Below, in pieces: positions 31,044 through 39,470 of a stretch of DNA of 42,618 nucleotides. Both the position numbers and the translations under genes were made by a program. Source of the stretch: Lentisphaerae bacterium GWF2_50_93 (GTDB lineage Bacteria > Verrucomicrobiota > Lentisphaeria > Victivallales > GWF2-50-93); the NCBI GenBank assembly GCA_001804815.1, contig MHBI01000008.1, positions 1 to 42,618 of the forward strand, written 5' to 3'. The notes beneath the pieces were generated by a model. That model saw only the letters and a list, made by a program, of their open reading frames with translations. It was not told where the DNA came from and ran no database searches. Within the stretch, counting starts at the first letter, position 1, and each line of letters starts with the position of its first letter.

Positions 31044-31798
31044 TTGAATACTCCCCGCCTCACTGCTTCAAACAGTATGACGGTCGCCGCCTGTGCGACA
31101 TTGATCGATTCTATTTTCCCCGGCATCGGGATCAGAAGCGGAACCGCCCCTTCCACATCCCCTGCCCCGTGCGCCTCGCTTCCAAAGACAATGGCGGACT
31201 TCGTAAAAAGATTCTTTTCCTCGAAGCAGCTGGATTTTCCAATAGGATCCGTCTTGTAAATCCTGTCATATCCAAATCTGCGAAGTTCGCAGACCATCTC
31301 GTCAAGTCCGGGGAAGAGACGCATTTTCAAGGCGAACTGTGATGCCAGGGCTGAACGGATGACCTTGTCGTTGAAAGGGTCGGCGGTTCCATCTGTCAGC
31401 CACAATTCCCTGAGTCCTACAGCCCGCACTGTCCTTATGATCGTCCCCAGATTGCCGGGATCCGAGACACGGTCCAGCGCGATTATGAATGGATCGGCAG
31501 GAGGGACATCGTCGGCAGTCATCGCCGGTCTTTTGGCGACGATGAGACATCCCTGCGGGATAACTGTGGCCGAAAGCGAATCAAATTCGCTCTTTGAAAT
31601 TTTCTCGAAGGGGGCATTGCCCAGGGAAGAGGCATCAAAATCCTCAGAGCAGATGGAGAGGCTGACAAGATCCGGGCGCAGGGAGATGAGTTCGCGGCAG
31701 CATCTCAATCCCTCGCAGACGCAGAGATCGTGTTTTTTCCTGCCATGCCTCGTGTATAGGGACTTTATCAGAGCCCTGTTTTTATTAGCAAGCATCAT
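31040..31798 (-). CDS. RNA 2'-O-methyltransferase, TrmH/SpoU family
   Basis: A 252-residue SPOUT methyltransferase. Motif 1 is DPGNLGTIIRTVRAVG, motif 2 is FGSEAHGAGD and motif 3 is IPMPGKIESINVAQAATVIL. An N-terminal substrate-binding segment (about 1-90) is present, so it resembles RlmB or similar rRNA/tRNA methyltransferases; the exact target is not evident. It lies 3 bp after the Rh gene stop, so they are co-transcribed. Its stop codon is formed by the REP foot. Confidence 0.92.
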   Translation of the reverse strand: MMLANKNRALIKSLYTRHGRKKHDLCVCEGLRCCRELISLRPDLVSLSICSEDFDASSLGNAPFEKISKSEFDSLSATVIPQGCLIVAKRPAMTADDVPPADPFIIALDRVSDPGNLGTIIRTVRAVGLRELWLTDGTADPFNDKVIRSALASQFALKMRLFPGLDEMVCELRRFGYDRIYKTDPIGKSSCFEEKNLFTKSAIVFGSEAHGAGDVEGAVPLLIPMPGKIESINVAQAATVILFEAVRRGVFK

Positions 31799-31801
31799 TT
31801 A

Positions 31802-33016
31802 TTAATCTTTATCATCAATCTCGATGGTTTCAAGAGCGGGAGCAGCTTCGCTCACTCCAAATTCATCGGAATCCTCGTAGGCCAGGCTCTTCATGCCGGT
31901 GACTTTGATAAGTGCGCCTGCACAGAGACCGCAAGTGAGTGCTATCACTACGGTAAAAATGATGCCGGCCAGCTGTGCGAATGCAATTCCTGGAACCACC
32001 GCTATGGCAATAAGTCCGCCCATGAGTCCGGGCATTCCGTGGAGATTATGGACACCGCATGTATCTACAATCTTTAGCTTGGATTCCAGGAAAGGCTGGA
32101 CGAACACATATCCAAGAACAGAAAGTGTTCCGGCAACTACGCCTATTCCGAAAGCCATGGCCGGCGCAACGATGTTGCAGGTGGCTCCGATGGCGACGCC
32201 GCCGGCAAGAGCGGCGTTCGCCATGTCGGCGATCGACGTCTTACCCTTGCGGAGGAATGTGCTCAATATGTATGTGCTGAGCGTGGCGCCGCAGAGCGAA
32301 AGGATTGTATTGACTGCGGTCTGAGGCATCTGGCTGAGGGGGACAATCGCACAGCAGAAGCTGGGCCAGAATATCCAGAGCACCATTGAACCCAGCATGG
32401 CGAAACGGTCGGAAGTGGCATCTGATTCAATAGGCTTCTCCTTCTGCTGCTTCGTGGTCAGCATCAGCGCAAGGCCAAGGCCGAAATATGCGCCAAATGC
32501 GTGTATGATTATTGAACCTGCGGTATCGACGAATCCCTTAGTGATTCCAAGTCCGCCATCAAGCACCAGCCATTCGTTCAGGAGATATGCAGGCACCAGC
32601 AGGGCGGCAAGAAGGGCATACTGGTATACGCGGATGCGTCCGAGGACAGCACCCATCGCGATCAGAGCTGAAGCAGTTGCGAATTCCGCAAACAGCAGCG
32701 CTTTTACAGTGCTGGGTGCGATAGGTTCGCCGCAGAGGATTCCGGAGGCGCGCAGCATCAGGTACATGGGAAGTCCGACGGCGACCACGAGATAAGTGCT
32801 GGTCGTAGCGCTGTATCCGTATTTCCTGACAAACACCATGAGGAATCCGAATCCTACAAGCAGCATCGCCAGGATGTGGATCGCGAAGTTGTATTGCTCA
32901 ACCTGCTGCGCATCACTGATTACTGGAGCCGCTACGGCTTCGGCGGACCATGAACTGTTACAAAAAAGGAACACGGATGCTGCACAAGGCAGCACGGACA
33001 GAAAGCGTTTCTTCAT
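31802..33016 (-). CDS. Rh-family ammonium/gas channel (Rh50-like)
   Basis: A 404-residue membrane channel of about 11-12 helices with an N-terminal signal peptide (about 1-24). It belongs to the Rh branch of the Amt/Mep/Rh superfamily: I171-HAFGAYFGL (H172) and V-DTCGVHNLHGMPG (H326) provide the twin pore histidines. Segments such as FAMLGSMVLWIFWPSF, ALAGGVAIGA and LGYVFVQPFLESKL follow the vertebrate RhCG pattern closely, whereas Amt signatures are missing. An aspartate (D164) is placed as the conserved Rh aspartate. Such channels pass NH3 and possibly CO2. Bacterial Rh genes are rare. There is no adjacent glnK, unlike Amt genes. It is upstream of trmH. Confidence 0.9.
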   Translation of the reverse strand: MKKRFLSVLPCAASVFLFCNSSWSAEAVAAPVISDAQQVEQYNFAIHILAMLLVGFGFLMVFVRKYGYSATTSTYLVVAVGLPMYLMLRASGILCGEPIAPSTVKALLFAEFATASALIAMGAVLGRIRVYQYALLAALLVPAYLLNEWLVLDGGLGITKGFVDTAGSIIIHAFGAYFGLGLALMLTTKQQKEKPIESDATSDRFAMLGSMVLWIFWPSFCCAIVPLSQMPQTAVNTILSLCGATLSTYILSTFLRKGKTSIADMANAALAGGVAIGATCNIVAPAMAFGIGVVAGTLSVLGYVFVQPFLESKLKIVDTCGVHNLHGMPGLMGGLIAIAVVPGIAFAQLAGIIFTVVIALTCGLCAGALIKVTGMKSLAYEDSDEFGVSEAAPALETIEIDDKD

Positions 33017-33193
33017 TCCAACCCCTTGTAATGATTTATCGCATATCCGATATATTAAAAAGCTCGTACTATAAGTTGCCTGGCATCGTTTACAAGATAA
33101 TCCGTTCTGGAACTGGAAGTTTGAAACTTGCGTGTTAAATGATATTGTTACGCTTTGATTTCAATTCCATAATCATTAAACAGAAAACATCCA

Positions 33194-34096
33194 ATGGATC
33201 CATTATACGATATTAAAATTGAAACCGGCGCGACATATGTTGCGAGCGCCCCTTCATCGATGAGCCTCAAGGCGAAGGACTTTGTGGTCGTACGCAAGGA
33301 CAAGATCCTCGACTATGGACAGATCATCACCTGTCTTGGCGAGAAGGTCAAGCTGAACGACAAGGACAAGGAGGAGCTTCCCGTCATCGACCGCAAGGCA
33401 ACGGTGAACGACCAGGGCAAGGCCAATGAAAACCTGATGCGCAGCAAGTCGGCGTTCAGGACAGCGATCCAGTACATACTGAACCTGAAGCTCCCGATGA
33501 AGCTCCTGAACGCCCATTACTCATTCGACATGAAGCTGGTGACCTTCCAGTTCACCGCCGACGGACGTGTTGATTTCCGCGAGCTTGTGAAACAGCTTTC
33601 CCAGGGTCTGAACACCAGGATCGAGCTGCGCCAGATCGGCGTAAGGGATGAAACTGCGCTCATAGGCGGATTCGGAGTATGCGGACTTGAACTCTGCTGC
33701 TGCAAATTCCTGAGGACGTTCGCGTCGATCAACGTGAGGATGGCCAAGGAGCAGGATCTTTCATTGAACCCCAACAACATATCCGGAATCTGCGGCAGGC
33801 TTAAATGCTGCCTGAAGTACGAACATGCCGGCTACCAGGAACTCGACCGGGACATGCCGCGAAGGGGCGCATGCTGCGAGTGCGCGGAAGGCAGAGGACG
33901 CGTCATAGACCGCAACCTCCTCACCCAGAAGGTGACTCTCCACATCGACGAAACCGGCAAGACAACCACCTATCCGAAAGAGGATGTCAGAATCGTCTAT
34001 CTCGACAAATACAAGGTGGCGCCGGAACATGGCGACGTGTTTGACGGCCTCGACGACGATCAAAAGCGCATACTGAAACAGCTGAATGATGAGTAA
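33194..34096 (+). CDS. PSP1-domain regulatory protein (RicT/YaaT-like)
   Basis: A 300-residue soluble protein. The PSP1 domain spans about 60-190, with cysteine-rich motifs GGFGVCGLELCCCKFLR and ICGRLKCCLKYE near 156-220. These match RicT (YaaT), which in Bacillus binds iron-sulfur clusters as part of the RicAFT complex that supports RNase Y-dependent processing. RicA and RicF are not in this window. A C-terminal KOW-like beta part follows (GRGRVIDRNLLTQKVTLHI). No strong ribosome site precedes the ATG. The end overlaps the O-antigen-ligase gene by 11 bp. Confidence 0.93.
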   Translation: MDPLYDIKIETGATYVASAPSSMSLKAKDFVVVRKDKILDYGQIITCLGEKVKLNDKDKEELPVIDRKATVNDQGKANENLMRSKSAFRTAIQYILNLKLPMKLLNAHYSFDMKLVTFQFTADGRVDFRELVKQLSQGLNTRIELRQIGVRDETALIGGFGVCGLELCCCKFLRTFASINVRMAKEQDLSLNPNNISGICGRLKCCLKYEHAGYQELDRDMPRRGACCECAEGRGRVIDRNLLTQKVTLHIDETGKTTTYPKEDVRIVYLDKYKVAPEHGDVFDGLDDDQKRILKQLNDE

Positions 34097-36083
34097 GCCT
34101 GATTCCACCGAAAATCAAATTGCAGGAAGCGTCGACGGCATCTCCGCACTAAGGCACAGGATTGCCGGTGGCCTTTGCATCTTTTCAGCATTCATTGTCT
34201 TCCTCCTGCCGCTCAAATTCGGCGGAATCGTCGGAATTCCCGAAGTTCTCTTCTTCCCCGACAGCGCAATCACCTGGCTGATCTTCACCTGGCCGGTGAT
34301 GATGTTTCCAGTCATATCCTCCCTTATGCTACTGCTGGTGATAGTTGTCACCTCCGGCTCCAAGATCAATTTCCGCCTTATGCTCTCCCTGATCTGGACC
34401 GCCCTGGCGTTCACATCCATGATAGGATATGCGAACGCCAGCACCGGGGATTTCCCGATCCTCGAGATCTCGCATTTCTTCGGCATCGCATCGTTCTGCT
34501 TCGCCGTCTATCTCCTTCTTGAATTCAGGCCGGACATGCGGAATCTCCTGATCAACGCCGTCGTTCTCGCCGCAGTCTTTTCCACGCTGATGGGGCTCCA
34601 GCAGCTCATATGGGGATTCAAGGAGACGCTTGACTATGTCTACCAGCAGGAAATAAAAACAGGGATAAAGACATCCAGCCAGCTGCAGCTGAGGGTGGTC
34701 CAGACCAGGGTGTATTCACCATTTACGCTCTGCAACAGCCTGGCCGCCCATCTCGTACTCACAATCCCGCTCTGCGTCGTGCTCATATGGAAGAATACCG
34801 CGACATTGAAATCCGTCATAGTGCTGTCGGCGACAATGGCGTTCGTGTTCGTGATGGAACGCTGCGGACATGGCGGATTCCTGGCTGTTTCCATTGCATG
34901 GTCGGCCATAGTCATGATCACTCTCTTCAAATTTTCTGCGAAATACGCAAGGATGATTTCAATCGCCGCATCCATCACATGCGCAGCCGTGATGTTCACG
35001 ATCCTCTATTATACGGGAAGCAGAGGCGCAGTTCTGGCATTTGGACTGGCTGTTGCCGTGACAATCGCCATATTCCCGTTCAACATGAAGATCAGGATTG
35101 CGAGCGTCGTATCCGTCCTGGCCGCCACGTCGCTGGGTCTTTACCTGATAAACGCAGGACGCCATCTCGGTTCAATGGAGGTGAGGATGGATTACTTCAT
35201 GGTCGCCATGAAACTGTTCAAGGATAATTTCCTTCTCGGCACAGGCTGGGGTGATTTCTTCCATAGCTACACAATATTGAAGAGCTTTACAGGAACCGAG
35301 GCTCCGCATTCAACGCACAATTTCATCCTTGACTTCGCTTCGCAGGCGGGCATAGCCGGACTCGTCGTTTCCATCATCGCAGTTTCCTTTCCGATATGCC
35401 TGATCATCAGCTCCTCCCGCAAAAAGCCAGTTCCTTTCGGCGATACAGTATCATTTGCAATAATACTAGGCTGGACTGCATGGGTGCTGCATTCTCTTTC
35501 GGACATCAACATCCAGGTTCCAGGAACAATAGCCACCGCCATACTCATGATAATGCTCTTGAAGCCGGACGAATCCCATGGCGGCATTCCTGAACCCCGC
35601 AGCAGCGGCAGGACAGCCAATCTCATGCTGCGTGCATCATTGTGCCTGATTGGATTTTTCACATTGTGGATAGGCGCCAAAAGACTGGAAGGTGAATATG
35701 CACTATGCCAGCTCATCCAACTCTGCGAACCCAGCATGTCGTCGCAGGGGAAATCCCGGACGGCGTCAAGGCAGCAGGTTGAAACTGCCCTGCAGGAGGC
35801 GGTCAGGAAAATGCCGTATTCGCCGTTTCCATGGGCCACTGCGGGCAACTTGGTGCAGGCGCACCGCAACTGGGTGATGACCGAGGTCTTCTACCGGAAG
35901 GCCATCGAGCTTTCTCCGGAACGCTCAAGCTTCTACCATCATCTCGCCGTCGCACAGTTGATGCAGGGGAAAAAACAGGAGGCTCTTGAGAACATCCGCA
36001 AGGCCAGTGAACTTTTCCCGAACAGCGAAGAGTACAAGGAACTCTACAAGAAGATTTCGGAAGAGCTCAAAAAGGGGGGATAG
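34086..36083 (+). CDS. O-antigen ligase-like membrane protein with C-terminal TPR
   Basis: A 665-residue protein with about 11-12 transmembrane helices. The Wzy_C/WaaL-type core includes the YYTGSRGAVLAFGLAVAV segment and the loop HSTHNFILDFASQAGIAGL, typical of O-antigen ligases and polymerases. The C-terminal 100 residues contain two or three TPR units (YRKAIELSPERSSFYHHLAVAQLMQGKKQEALENI), an arrangement also seen in PglL-type O-oligosaccharyltransferases. It transfers or polymerises glycans on the periplasmic side; whether the acceptor is lipid A, a lipid carrier or protein is unknown. A second ATG at 34089 could be used. Confidence 0.85.
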   Translation: MMSKPDSTENQIAGSVDGISALRHRIAGGLCIFSAFIVFLLPLKFGGIVGIPEVLFFPDSAITWLIFTWPVMMFPVISSLMLLLVIVVTSGSKINFRLMLSLIWTALAFTSMIGYANASTGDFPILEISHFFGIASFCFAVYLLLEFRPDMRNLLINAVVLAAVFSTLMGLQQLIWGFKETLDYVYQQEIKTGIKTSSQLQLRVVQTRVYSPFTLCNSLAAHLVLTIPLCVVLIWKNTATLKSVIVLSATMAFVFVMERCGHGGFLAVSIAWSAIVMITLFKFSAKYARMISIAASITCAAVMFTILYYTGSRGAVLAFGLAVAVTIAIFPFNMKIRIASVVSVLAATSLGLYLINAGRHLGSMEVRMDYFMVAMKLFKDNFLLGTGWGDFFHSYTILKSFTGTEAPHSTHNFILDFASQAGIAGLVVSIIAVSFPICLIISSSRKKPVPFGDTVSFAIILGWTAWVLHSLSDINIQVPGTIATAILMIMLLKPDESHGGIPEPRSSGRTANLMLRASLCLIGFFTLWIGAKRLEGEYALCQLIQLCEPSMSSQGKSRTASRQQVETALQEAVRKMPYSPFPWATAGNLVQAHRNWVMTEVFYRKAIELSPERSSFYHHLAVAQLMQGKKQEALENIRKASELFPNSEEYKELYKKISEELKKGG

Positions 36084-36197
36084 ATTGCTGGATGCTGGAA
36101 CAAACCAATTTTCAACCCTCTTGACGGCTCCAACTGGCAAGCACCTGCAGTACGAAGTATATTGCAAATTCCCTTATTTCGAACCTGGAATTGAAAG

Positions 36198-37856
36198 ATG
36201 AATAAATCCAACAAGAATTTCTACATATTGCTGTCAGTGGTGCTGTCGCTGCTGGTGCATGTCATTCTTTTTCTGGTTTCCAGGAACCTCGCGGTACCAA
36301 ACGCAATTTCCGACTTCGTGCAGAAACCTAGCAAATACATGAACCTCGGAACAATTTCCCTGGCGCCTGCGCCCGACCAGGACGAGATCCTCAAGGCAAA
36401 GATGAAACGTTCCAACGAACCTGTCAGCCTGCCTCCCAAGCTCGCTTCACAGAATTTTCCCGGAACCGGCCAGTCGGCGAGGGATAATTCCGACAAGGTC
36501 AAATCCGCAGCTCCACCAGAATCTTTCAAGCTGCCAAAATCCCCGTCACCGGACACGCTCCAGAAGATCCCCGGGATTGACGGCGACAAGCTTGCCGCAG
36601 GCAGACTGATCCATAACCGCCTGATCGTCCCCAAGCTTGCGAGTTCGGACCTCCCTAATGGAAATGCCGGTGACGATGGCAAGCCCATCGAGCTGAAGCT
36701 GAGAGTGCCAATGCCGCTCAAAAATTTCTCCGCAACACCAGGCTCACGCCTGCTTCCAGACGAAGATCTTGCGAACATAGACAGCCTCATGGACGTAAGG
36801 CTCCTCAAGCATACGGAAGCCGACGGCAGCGGTTTCTTCAGGGTGGACATCTCACCCAGGAAAAAAATCTCTTCACTGAAACCCTTTGAAAAGGATATTG
36901 TCTTCTGCATCGACACTTCCGGCAGCATTTCAAAGGACAAGCTCAATGAATTCAAGGATGGTGTAGGAAAATCGCTGGCGGCCCTCACCCCCGGGGACAG
37001 ATTTGAAATTGTCTCATTCAAGCACAGGGCGTTCCCGCTCTTCGATTCCCTGCAGAACCCGACCCCTGAAAATGTCAGGAAGGCGGACGACTGCCTGAAA
37101 GGGCTCGAACGTTCCGGATCTACCAACATCTATTCCGCCCTTGAGCCTTTCACCGGGGCGAAATTCAAGACAGCCTCCAGGCCGCTGATCCTTTTTCTCG
37201 CTTCAGACGGCAATGTCAACACCGGAGAAGTTTTCGACAGCCGTTCGCTCATCAATGAAATTGCCAACAGGAACCAGAACAACGTGAGCATATTCACCTT
37301 CAGCTCAGGCAGGAACAAGAACCCGTTCCTGCTTGAACTGCTCGCATACAGGAACCGGGGAGAGTGTTTCTCGTCGGAAGATGAGAGCAGCAGCAATGCC
37401 GCCCTTGGAAAATTCATACAGGAAGTCTCCAGCATCATAATAATGGATCTGGACTACCAGGTTTCAAGCAGCCTCTCAGACAACACTTTTCCAAAAAAGC
37501 TTCCCCACCTCTATTCGCAGCATTCGCTGTCCGTCTACGGGAGATTCCAGCCTGATGTAAAGGAAGTAGGACTTAGGATAACCGGCATGGACAGCCTCGG
37601 CAAGCGCCAGGAACTTGTATTTGCAGGGAACCTCGACAATGCGATGATCGCAGACGAATCCCTACCGAAGAAATGGGCTGAACAATACATCTACCATCTC
37701 TACAGCAGGCTGACCTCTGAGAACGATCCAAACCTGAAGATGGAGATCTACAGGACAGCAAAGATCTACGGTCTCGACGTCCCCTACCTTGACAAATACC
37801 TGATCGAATTCCAGCCGCTTGAAAAAAAGCTGGATTTCAAAGACATGACATTCTGA
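36198..37856 (+). CDS. Membrane-anchored von Willebrand factor A domain protein
   Basis: A 552-residue protein with one N-terminal membrane helix (about 9-28). A proline-rich, mostly unstructured stretch follows (about 50-200), similar in style to TonB-like linkers. The VWA domain spans about 230-415. Its metal-ion-dependent adhesion site is D239-x-S241-x-S243 (CIDTSGSIS), with T309 (GSTNIYSAL) and D337 (ASDGNVNTG) as further expected ligands. A roughly 130-residue C-terminal domain is beta-rich. The site is intact, so it can bind metal and probably a protein partner. It follows the glycan-ligase gene after 114 bp; a link to envelope glycan or pilus function is inference. Confidence 0.88.
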   Translation: MNKSNKNFYILLSVVLSLLVHVILFLVSRNLAVPNAISDFVQKPSKYMNLGTISLAPAPDQDEILKAKMKRSNEPVSLPPKLASQNFPGTGQSARDNSDKVKSAAPPESFKLPKSPSPDTLQKIPGIDGDKLAAGRLIHNRLIVPKLASSDLPNGNAGDDGKPIELKLRVPMPLKNFSATPGSRLLPDEDLANIDSLMDVRLLKHTEADGSGFFRVDISPRKKISSLKPFEKDIVFCIDTSGSISKDKLNEFKDGVGKSLAALTPGDRFEIVSFKHRAFPLFDSLQNPTPENVRKADDCLKGLERSGSTNIYSALEPFTGAKFKTASRPLILFLASDGNVNTGEVFDSRSLINEIANRNQNNVSIFTFSSGRNKNPFLLELLAYRNRGECFSSEDESSSNAALGKFIQEVSSIIIMDLDYQVSSSLSDNTFPKKLPHLYSQHSLSVYGRFQPDVKEVGLRITGMDSLGKRQELVFAGNLDNAMIADESLPKKWAEQYIYHLYSRLTSENDPNLKMEIYRTAKIYGLDVPYLDKYLIEFQPLEKKLDFKDMTF

Positions 37857-38006
37857 GCAGAAATCATTAAACTTCCACAACCAATAACGGCTTGACTACC
37901 AACAAAACTGATGATTTTATTTTTCTAACTTCGCAATTCGAATGTTCGGTTGTTCGATATTCGATTGTTCATCCGGCCGGATGTCTTCCAGCTCTGCAGA
38001 TTCAAG

Positions 38007-38032
38007 AACTCGGGCAAGAATGCCCGAGTTAC
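38007..38032 (-). repeat. GTAA-foot REP hairpin supplying a stop codon
   Basis: AACTCGGGCA-AGAA-TGCCCGAGTT (38007-38030) is a perfect hairpin with TTAC at 38029-38032, GTAA on the minus strand. The TAA is the stop of the gene at 38029 (AAG TAA). The remaining gap 37857-38006 has no gene. Confidence 0.75.
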
Positions 38033-39306
38033 TTTCCCTTCAGGATATTCTTGATTTCGAGTTTTATTTCGGGATCGGGATGGTTTACGAACTCCTCAAG
38101 TATGGGATAGGCTTCCGCCCCCATTTCGCGGAGTTTCTTCTTGGCGTCCTGTCTGACTTCGGGCTTGGAGTCTCCTATCTGGACTACGAGGCCGCGGATG
38201 AGCTTCTGCCTTTCCTCGGGAATATCCTTCTTCTCGACTTTGGAGACAACTGGGACCTTCCAGTTCTGCGCCTTTGCGGACTTCTGGAATTCCTCTTCGG
38301 TGATTACGGCCGCATGTCCATCAGTATACAATACCTCCCGTTTGCCTTTTGCCGGACGCGGGGCCGCGGCAAGCAAGAAGTCCACGGAGGAGCTTTCATT
38401 GAGCCCCGGACAATAAATGAACTTGTCCTTGCTGCCGTCCTCCGGGCTGATCCAGACATACATTTCAGTGTTCTCAAGGTATCCGCCCGTTATCAGCTCA
38501 TCGAAACCAGCCGGAAAATTCTCCTTGTGCTCCTGCGAATACATCCTGACTCCCAGGCCGATCTGCTTGAGCTTGACAAGATTCTTCATGTTTTCGTTCT
38601 GCTGGGGGTGGGCGCGGGGTGCTCCGGCGGCATTCCTGAAATTTGCAGCTTCAGGCCTGAAGCTGCATATCAGCCAGCGGTTGGATTCCTTGTCAAGGAC
38701 GAATCCCATCTTGAAACTGAAAGCTTTTTCAGGATTCCTGATCTCCAGGGTTGCCTGCTCTTCCTCGGGATTCTCCGGCATCGTCTCAGCCCCAACATCA
38801 CCTTTTGTTATTTCCCTTGTGAACGATTCCATGGCTGCACCTTCGGCCCCAGCACCCCCCGCCCCGCCAAAACGCGACAGCAACGTCTTCCATTCTCCCG
38901 TAGTGAGCTCGAGGGCCTTCTTGAAATCACCATTGCCTGATAGTTCCTTGAATTTCGCCCATACTTTTGCCGGCGAGTCCTCAGGAAGGAGCTTTTCAGG
39001 CTTGCCTCCATATTCGACATAAAGCCTTTTCGCTTCGACGCGGAGTTCCTTTCCGCATTCACCTTTCAGGAGGGCCGCGAGATCCACAAGCGCCTTGTCC
39101 TTGTCACCCTTCCCCTGGTATGCCTGCGCCCTGTAGAACAGTGCCGTCTCATAAATCCGAGTCCCCGCGGAATTCTCCTTTGTTATCTTTGAAAGGCTCG
39201 AGATCGCGGCGTCATAATCCTTCTTCTCCAGCGCCTTGAGCCCTTCATTGAGCCAGCCTGAAACTGATATGAGCGCGGACATGGCAAGCGCAAGCATGAA
39301 ATTCAT
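38029..39306 (-). CDS. TPR - soluble pilin-head - HEAT-like fusion protein
   Basis: A 425-residue protein with an N-terminal signal/anchor helix (about 1-17). TPR units follow (about 20-100, LKALEKKDYDAAISSLSKI and RAQAYQGKGDKDKALVDLAAL), then a mostly polar middle. At about 240-340 is a domain like the head of PVC pseudopilins: NLVKLKQIGLGVRMYSQEHK, then YCPGL and VLYTDGHAAVI. It has no pilin leader or N-terminal pilin helix. The end is a HEAT-like helical repeat (about 370-423, QIGDSKPEVRQDAKKKLREMG). ATG at 39306 is chosen because GGGGGG lies 5 bases before it; the longer frame starts at a GTG with no ribosome site. Its stop codon is the foot of a REP hairpin. It is divergent from glgB. 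Confidence 0.8.
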   Translation of the reverse strand: MNFMLALAMSALISVSGWLNEGLKALEKKDYDAAISSLSKITKENSAGTRIYETALFYRAQAYQGKGDKDKALVDLAALLKGECGKELRVEAKRLYVEYGGKPEKLLPEDSPAKVWAKFKELSGNGDFKKALELTTGEWKTLLSRFGGAGGAGAEGAAMESFTREITKGDVGAETMPENPEEEQATLEIRNPEKAFSFKMGFVLDKESNRWLICSFRPEAANFRNAAGAPRAHPQQNENMKNLVKLKQIGLGVRMYSQEHKENFPAGFDELITGGYLENTEMYVWISPEDGSKDKFIYCPGLNESSSVDFLLAAAPRPAKGKREVLYTDGHAAVITEEEFQKSAKAQNWKVPVVSKVEKKDIPEERQKLIRGLVVQIGDSKPEVRQDAKKKLREMGAEAYPILEEFVNHPDPEIKLEIKNILKGK

Positions 39307-39404
39307 GGACACCCCCCTTTTGTTTGTAGGTCTTTTAAAATATTACTGCGAAAACCATATGTCAATTCCAGTTAAAAATATAACTTTTAAGAAGCTTTAC
39401 CTCT

Positions 39405-39432
39405 TTGGCAAAACATAATATCGGGTTATATT
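39405..39432 (+). promoter_or_regulatory. Candidate promoter for glgB
   Basis: TTGGCA (39405-39410) and TATATT (39427-39432) are 16 bp apart in the AT-rich gap between the divergent genes, 39 bp before the glgB start. Confidence 0.45.
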
Positions 39433-39470
39433 ATTGAAATGACTATTCCTATAAAATAAGGGCTTTAACT

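Noticed and set aside
31802..33016. Annotation as ordinary ammonium transporter AmtB
   Set aside because: The pore and helix motifs match the Rh branch (HAFGAYFGL, NLHGMPG) and Amt signatures are missing.
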